DNA from: Ctena decussata
Taxonomy: Eukaryota; Mollusca; Bivalvia; Lucinida; Lucinidae
Assembly (NCBI GenBank): GCA_963989385.1
Contig: OZ022506.1
Span: 63,313,434 to 63,377,433, forward strand
Direction: 5' to 3'
DNA: 64,000 bases
Under the pieces are notes generated by a model. The model saw only the letters and a program-made list of their open reading frames with translations, ran no database searches and was not told the origin of the DNA. Position numbers and translations under genes: made by a program. The first letter of the stretch is position 1. Every line of letters begins with the position of its first letter. This document shows positions 59,201-64,000 of the stretch, piece after piece.

Positions 59201-62200
59201 AAGGGTGTCAACCACGGCCACGCCGATAGAGCGTGGCTATGGTGACATCTTATACTACTTGCGTCCAGGTAAGAAAGTGACAAATACAGCTATCAATCAA
59301 CTACTGAGTTACTGGCATTAAAACGAAGAGAGGAGGAAAAGCATAAAGGCGGACAAACTGAGTAGAAATAGATAAGGGAGAATATAAATGAAGATATGTC
59401 AAAACTAAAACACAAAAAGATACTGTATGAAGTAAATCTGGATTTTTAGTGTAAACACAAAACGAAAATAGACAAAATAAACAATATGTGAGATAAAACC
59501 TGAACAAAGAGAGTACTAAATGAAAGTTAGGCTTAACAAGTGAAACACTTAAAGTAGAGATAATCACTGAGTTGCATTGAACACAAAAATCTGAAAAAAA
59601 TTAGCCTTTGGTTTTATTCTCTTAAAAAAACAACACTTTTTAATCAGCATGTCGCCTTTTGTATTTTTTAACAATACGGAGAATAACTAAAATAATAAGT
59701 CTGCTAACAGTTTGGTAGATACTTTAAATTCAAAAGGATTTATTCAAATTTTTGTATATACCACTGATCACCACCTTAAAGTCGAGACCATTCCAAATTA
59801 GCAACAGAAAAAATCAAACAAATTTATTTCGATGGTGGGGGGGGGGGATGGGGGTAGGGGGGAATCGCCCGGTCTGCCTCGTACCGAAATGACCTTAGCC
59901 CAAACCTTATACTCTTTACTTTCGGCTGTACTGTACCACCTGGTTTCATGGTTTTAAACTGCTTCGATTTAGAGGACTTTGAACACATAATAATTTGAAT
60001 GGCAAAATGAAGTTGTGAGTATAATCTATCTGATTTACATGTATATGAATACCTGCAAAAGTTTCCTTTGTTTCTTCTGTGTTTTCTTTTGAAGTTTTTA
60101 TGTAAAGGTCAATAAAGTCTCGAATGCTGTTCTCGTCATACGTTACCTCGTGTTCTTTGATTTTCTTTAGCATAAACGTTTTAATGCTCTCGGTACCTTT
60201 CTTACGTTGTATGTTTAATTTGTAGGCCTGAAACAAAGAAATTGCAAAACACAGATCCGAGACACACCCAGAATGCCACTCAAAGTCACCTGAAAGTGTA
60301 TATCTGACCAATGCAGCGACAACTAAGCACGTGACATAGTCTAACAAACAAAATCACACGTGGTTCAATGTCGTACATAAGTCCGCGATTTTACCTTACA
60401 GTTAATGGAGGGATGTATACCTCATTTCCTGTAGAAGGCGTGGTTTTCGGAACTATCAATACACAAACGGAATGTTGTTCTGTGCTGACTGTAAGTGATC
60501 AGCTAATTGAACATGTACTATAAATAACAGACGCGACACGAGAAAACCAAGCATATGGTGTGCGCATAGCACAGACTCAAATCAACCTGGACATCCGCCC
60601 AGTCTGATTTGACTCTTCACTTAGCGCTTAAAGGGTAGCTAAGGAACGAAGCTACCATGCGGACAGCGAAGTCTCTGATCAGACTGGGTGGATGCCCAGG
60701 CTGATCTGAGTCTGCGCCAGTTGCACAACCACTTTGCTGGTTTTCTCGTGTCGCGGATCAATTATTAAAGACTTTCGTATAGTATGTACTATGTCTTTCA
60801 TTTAATCTGCAGAATCAAATAATTTAAGCCACCGAAGCTAGCGCAAAGACGCATATTATTTTTTTTCTAAATTAACGAACGCATTTTCACAGCTCAACCT
60901 AAGTAAAAGACCCAAAATTCATTATAATAGCGTTAATTGAATCAATTTGCGTCTCGACACGACAAAATCAACTAAGTGGCTGTGCGCCCAGCATCCACCC
61001 AGTCTGATCAGACTCTTCACTAAGCGCTTAAAGATGAGCTAGAGGTCTAACTATCTCCATGCTGACAGCGAAGATTCTGATCAGATTGGGCGGATGCTCA
61101 TTCTGATTGGAGTCTGCGTAGGGCGCATAACCACTTTGTTGGTTTTGTGGTGTCGATGCTCATTTATTATTATTATTATTCAATTTAAATATGGTACAAA
61201 ATAAGTGCATTAGGTAGCACATGAATATCACACATTTTATGCTTTAATTCTACATTGAAAACTAGACACCTGCGCGGCTGTAATAAAAGTTGAGCTATCA
61301 AAACACATAGGTTTCCAAGATTTGATATATCTAAGTTTGTGGGCGAATAGTTTTAGCGGTAAAATTGATTATACGAGCCATAGCTGTATACCCTATACAG
61401 CTCGTTTCTTTGTTTCCCTCAATCATTTTGTGATGTCATTCCAAATGCATATGAATTAGTTTGTATATTATCATTTACGCAAGTTTGTAGTTCTTTGTTT
61501 TTCCAGTCCTGCTTGTTTAACGAGATCACAGTTCAAGGAAATGACAACATAACATTCACATTACCCCAGTTGGTGCGTAAGTGATGCATGTACAGTACTG
61601 TTTTCCAACGTTTACATTTGAGAAAATTTTAAACTGTTGCCTTCTACCAAGCGCCTCCCATGCATCTTTCCTCACCGCCGTGGCGGTGAAGTATCCAGTG
61701 TTCGCCTTTGACCTTTGACCTTTCATGCGGATTTCCTTGGTAATTCATCACAAGAACAGATCGGATCCTCAGGTACCAGAAAAGGATCGATACGAACACG
61801 GTCTTATAGTGTCACTAAGTTCCGGAACATTTCTAAACACAGCCTAGCATGCAGGCACGCAATATTGAATCTACATTGAATCAACGTTGATCAAGCGTCA
61901 TGTCGTTTGATCAATGTTGATTCAATGTTTGAGTTAACGTTTTGTGCGTAGAGGGAGGTCAATTCTATTTGGTGACCACACCTGTTAGCTGATCGAGGAC
62001 GTCCTGTGTAAGCGCTCGTACAAGTTAAACGCCATAGCAATCCAGAAAATGAGTGAAATGCTTTACATATTGATATGGTCTTCAGTAAAATTTGCTGCAA
62101 ACGGTGAGGCAAGCTTTTTGTGAAAGCTTATACTTGTAATAGTAAACACTCGGTCATTCGATTCGGGATTGCTGTGTTAGTTTGTATAAATAGATATAAT

Positions 62201-62265
62201 GCATATAAATTCTTTATTATTAAATTTAACAAACAATCAGTAATTTTTTCCCAATCTATTCAGAG

Positions 62266-62305
<40 letters not shown>

Positions 62306-64000
62306 TAATTGATAGCTTCATGTACCTGTCTTGAAATTAATTTCACAATCCAGGTGGGAAAGTAATTTAGAGGACTGAACGGTCCTAGTCCACTAACAAT
62401 CATTTTAGTAAAGTTGCACACCATCTGAAAGTCTGGGTCATCGTAGTCGTACCTGAAACAAACCCGATATGTAAATCAGAAATCGTCTTTGAGCCCTGCT
62501 CTTGTTAAAGCTACGGCTTATAGAAAGACAAAATCTAAAGCTGATGCGGCATATGTCATAGCAACCAAACAGAGATGAAACCATTTTTAATAGATTTTAG
62601 CTTAATCGTCGACGCGATCAACAGACTCCTTCAAATCGCTTGTTTGGGCGGTCTTTTTTATATTATATCTTTTAGACCGTATTTTAGTTGGTCGCTATAA
62701 CCACTCGACCACGGCGCTGCCTGAGAGACGTCGTGGTCGAATGGTAAGAGCAATTAGGTAATGGTGCAGAAAATCGTCGGAAGGTCATGGGGTCGACCGC
62801 AAACCGGTTAAGCCCCCTAGTAATTTCATTACTGGCCTTCCCAAGGCAGCAGTTCTGTTTTGGTTCTTTTTGGTTGTTTTATGTAAAGTTAGTTGCTATG
62901 TCTGTTATTGATATATTGCTTGTGATGTTCAGGCTACATGTAGCCTGTTGACCACCTACATGGGAAATGGCTGTTCACATGGCTGCCGGTGGTGTTGTCT
63001 TTGGTGGTGACTAATTTTGTGTTGGCTCTTTCCAACATGGTGTCTTCGAATGGATCTAGAATTGTATTAGTCCCTTAGAATGTTTCGTCTTACGTTTGGC
63101 CATCTGGCGGCTTGAAGCCTCTCTCTGTCAACCCAGCAGTAAATGGGTAACTGTTTTGAATCAAGGAATGGTAATGCAATGAAAGAAGAGGGATGGGTTT
63201 CGCCTTTCGTATCCTGTACCCAAGCTACAAAGGGTCGCTTATCCCCAGTGCACCTACGACTGCTTGACTTTGGGAAACTTTTACCTTTACCTGTTATCTG
63301 CAATTGTCTACGTTTTATAAAGACAATCAAATACACTAATGCCTTATCTTCTGTGAAAACAGATAGAAAATACATGTAAATGCAATAATCTAAAGATGTT
63401 TTCTTTTTATAGTTACACATGTATGCTACACGAAGTTAAGAAGTTGTAGAAAATACGCTATGCATGTACATGCAATTTCTACCAGTATTTACATAAAGCA
63501 ATAGATCACTAATCAAAAGACTCACTGAACACTAGTAATAAGCACAACTACATGTCATAGCCAGACGTTGTACAAAATTGTTGAAAGACTTATATGATAA
63601 CTAAAGAGGAATTCGCGGACATAACTATTTAATAATCCTGTCGGGTCGTAACTCTTCCAAAACGGAGCAAATCTGCATTAATGTTTATAATAACCTATAT
63701 CTTTGCAGGCACCCTGCAAAGTTTTAAACAATCCTCAATAAAAACTTAAGCAGAGATCACGAGTTTCCTAACTGAAGGAGATGTATAACGCTGTGAAAAT
63801 GGCTTCAATGGAATTCTATTCTCATACAGCCACAGAATGAACCTATGGATCCCAAATGACCAGAAACTATATAATAGTCACTTTAGTAGTGTCTCAAGAA
63901 TCATGGATTTTTTTTAATATTTCTAGTGCAATAAAATCAGGTGTGCTAATATATTTTACTTAGACTTGTGAGGATACCATTGCTTTTCACCGGATATACT
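50084..64000 (-). CDS. Gene C: CYP2-clan cytochrome P450, exons 3-8
   Basis: Predicted ER-bound haem monooxygenase, paralogue of gene B. Visible CDS = complement of 62326-62452, 60053-60227, 58927-59063, 58012-58105, 57220-57426, 50084-50265 (922 bp); exons 1-2 must lie right of the window. All six exon lengths and intron phases equal those of gene B. Motifs: I-helix AGSETT (the more usual A-G form, unlike GGFETT in B), ExxR in IMEIQR, PERF in FNPERF, haem loop FSTGPRVCLG with its Cys ligand, C-terminus KAYRR and stop TAA at 50084-50086. All splice sites are GT-AG. Intron 7 is 6954 bp against 1312 bp in B and carries decoy exon 8 copies and a dispersed element. No disabling change seen. Confidence 0.92.
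50320..50550. pseudogene. Decoy exon 8 copies, one inverted, in gene C intron 7
   Basis: Minus strand: acceptor-like tctaatag then [11 protein letters not shown] and stop, starting at 50344. Plus strand: ttctatcttatag plus GTCTCCGAGC at about 50470-50493, and taggccccgaagcatgccta at 50521-50540. The first two form an inverted repeat (arms about 50335-50392 and 50428-50493) around a gaacacaagaa loop region. Confidence 0.72.
51895..52930 (+). repeat. Dispersed ~1-kb repeat, copy 2
   Basis: Counterpart of 39400-40440, here inside gene C intron 7 and on the strand opposite to gene C. Confidence 0.65.
53038..54185. mobile_element. DNA element with GCCCCAGTC-type TIRs, copy 2 (inverted)
   Basis: Ends GCCCCAGTCACACACAC and GTGTGTGTGACTGGGGC. 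Inner order is reversed relative to 22055-23408. Lacks the nested MITE found in copy 1. Gene C intron 7. Confidence 0.82.
54482..54748 (-). mobile_element. tRNA-headed SINE, copy 2, with 17-bp TSD
   Basis: Flanked by gtggttctggaggagaa (54465-54481) and the same with one change (54749-54765). Head 54675-54747 is again 73 nt with paired CCGGGCC/GGTCTGG ends. About 90% identical to copy 1. It split a ggttctggaggagaa-bearing tandem repeat unit. Confidence 0.85.
55790..55925. repeat. Imperfect palindrome
   Basis: Arms tgccaggtcccgaggga and tcccgagggacctggca pair almost perfectly and extend outwards through tgcattaacat / atgtttatgca. Likely the core of a MITE whose limits I cannot set. The rest of 55000-57200 shows no exon. 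Confidence 0.7.
57220..57426 (-). CDS. Gene C exon 7
   Basis: Encodes [18 protein letters not shown] to FNPERF and LIPFST; donor ACAG|GTGAGA. A G-rich and (GT)n tract lies just downstream in the intron. Confidence 0.93.
58012..58105 (-). CDS. Gene C exon 6
   Basis: Encodes [18 protein letters not shown] then [13 protein letters not shown]; donor ATTG|GTATGT followed at once by a CA/TG microsatellite. Confidence 0.93.
58348..58583. mobile_element. Family H MITE, copy 10
   Basis: TGAGCCGCGACACGAG start, CTCGTGTTGCGGATCA end; in intron 5 of gene C. Confidence 0.88.
58603..58671. mobile_element. 69-bp CCCAGCAGGCA palindromic MITE
   Basis: Perfect 11-bp TIRs CCCAGCAGGCA / TGCCTGCTGGG, inner gacgtcatttcgacgtcat; flanked by TAT on both sides. 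Confidence 0.85.
58927..59063 (-). CDS. Gene C exon 5
   Basis: Encodes [20 protein letters not shown] to CQKEIEE; canonical donor GAG|GTCAGC, acceptor tacatgtgcag. Confidence 0.93.
59549..59779. mobile_element. TTAA-flanked element, copy 4 (internally deleted, 231 bp)
   Basis: Ends TTAAAGTAGAGATAATCA and GATCACCACCTTAA; keeps both termini of the ~860-bp form with most of the middle missing. Confidence 0.78.
60053..60227 (-). CDS. Gene C exon 4
   Basis: Single acceptor ttgtttcag; encodes [18 protein letters not shown] to [12 protein letters not shown]; donor GCAG|GTATTC. No acceptor duplication, unlike gene B. Confidence 0.93.
60529..60760. mobile_element. Family H MITE, copy 11
   Basis: Starts near GACGCGACACGAG, ends TCGTGTCGCGGATCA; intron 3 of gene C. 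Confidence 0.85.
60947..61162. mobile_element. Family H MITE, copy 12 (diverged)
   Basis: Ends TTGCGTCTCGACACGAC and TGTCGATGCTCA; lacks part of the left arm (the agactcagatcagcctg block). 187 bp after copy 11. Confidence 0.78.
61851..61955. repeat. CAACGTTG-type palindromic repeat
   Basis: tgaatcaacgttgatcaag pairs with tttgatcaatgttgattca; begins gcaggcacgc and ends gttttgtgcgta. Same general type as 20636-20725. Otherwise 61163-62265 shows nothing recognised. Confidence 0.6.
62266..62302. repeat. (TG)n microsatellite
   Basis: About 18 TG units, 24 bp from the donor of gene C exon 3. Confidence 0.95.
62326..62452 (-). CDS. Gene C exon 3
   Basis: Acceptor tgtttcag; encodes [19 protein letters not shown] to WIVKLISRQ; donor GACAG|GTACAT, phase 0. 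127 bp. Confidence 0.93.
62453..64000. other. Gene C intron 2 (part)
   Basis: No exon 2 found up to the edge. Contains tRNA-like pieces at about 62696-62815 (ccactcgaccacggcg on the minus sense, gtggtcgaatggtaagagc and ggtcatggggtcgaccgc on the plus), probably a SINE; a 117-aa minus ORF at 63067-63420 resembles no protein I know. Confidence 0.5.

Noticed and set aside
63067..63420. 117-aa minus ORF
   Set aside because: No P450 similarity and an overlapping plus-strand ORF; part of a likely SINE-bearing intron.

Overview
This is AT-rich animal genomic DNA, most probably from a bivalve mollusc. The coding signal is split into short exons with GT-AG introns of 1-7 kb. The introns carry bivalve-type repeats: a pearl-like element with TIRs, a (GTCC)n tract and ~140-bp tandem units; AGCTCACCTGAG-type elements; palindromic CAACGTTG elements; tRNA-headed SINEs. 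I see no bacterial, viral or CRISPR features. The species call is an inference.

The only protein genes I can support are three paralogous CYP2-clan cytochrome P450s in alternating orientation. Gene A (minus) shows exon 1 (6136-6472) and part of exon 2 (1-88), and continues off the left edge. Gene B (plus) is complete: eight exons between 18003 and 37786, 1488 bp of CDS, 495 aa, with membrane anchor, LPPGP hinge, WxxxR, GGFETT, ExxR, PERF and FxxGxRxCxG. Gene C (minus) shows exons 3-8 (62452 down to 50084); exons 1-2 lie beyond the right edge. Exon lengths in B and C are identical for all six comparable exons (127, 175, 137, 94, 207, 182 bp), and exon 1 is 337 bp in both A and B, so they are recent tandem and inverted duplicates. 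A and B are head to head with 11.5 kb between their start codons; B and C are tail to tail with 12.3 kb between their stops. Each would make an ER-anchored haem monooxygenase; substrates cannot be told from sequence.

Around the exons lie dense repeats: twelve copies of a ~235-bp near-palindromic MITE; four TTAA-flanked elements; two copies of an element with GCCCCAGTC ends, one holding a nested MITE; two SINEs with target-site duplications; two tandem-repeat elements; a 3900-bp element with ~506-bp inverted repeats and a 5-bp TSD; and a 7.8-kb imperfect inverted repeat between B and C.

I found no new multi-gene system. The best leads are in gene structure: a 30-bp in-frame triplication of the exon 4 acceptor in B, degenerate copies of the exon 8 acceptor and haem-motif start in intron 7 of both B and C, a GC-AG intron in B, and a Transib/RAG-like non-autonomous transposon between A and B.
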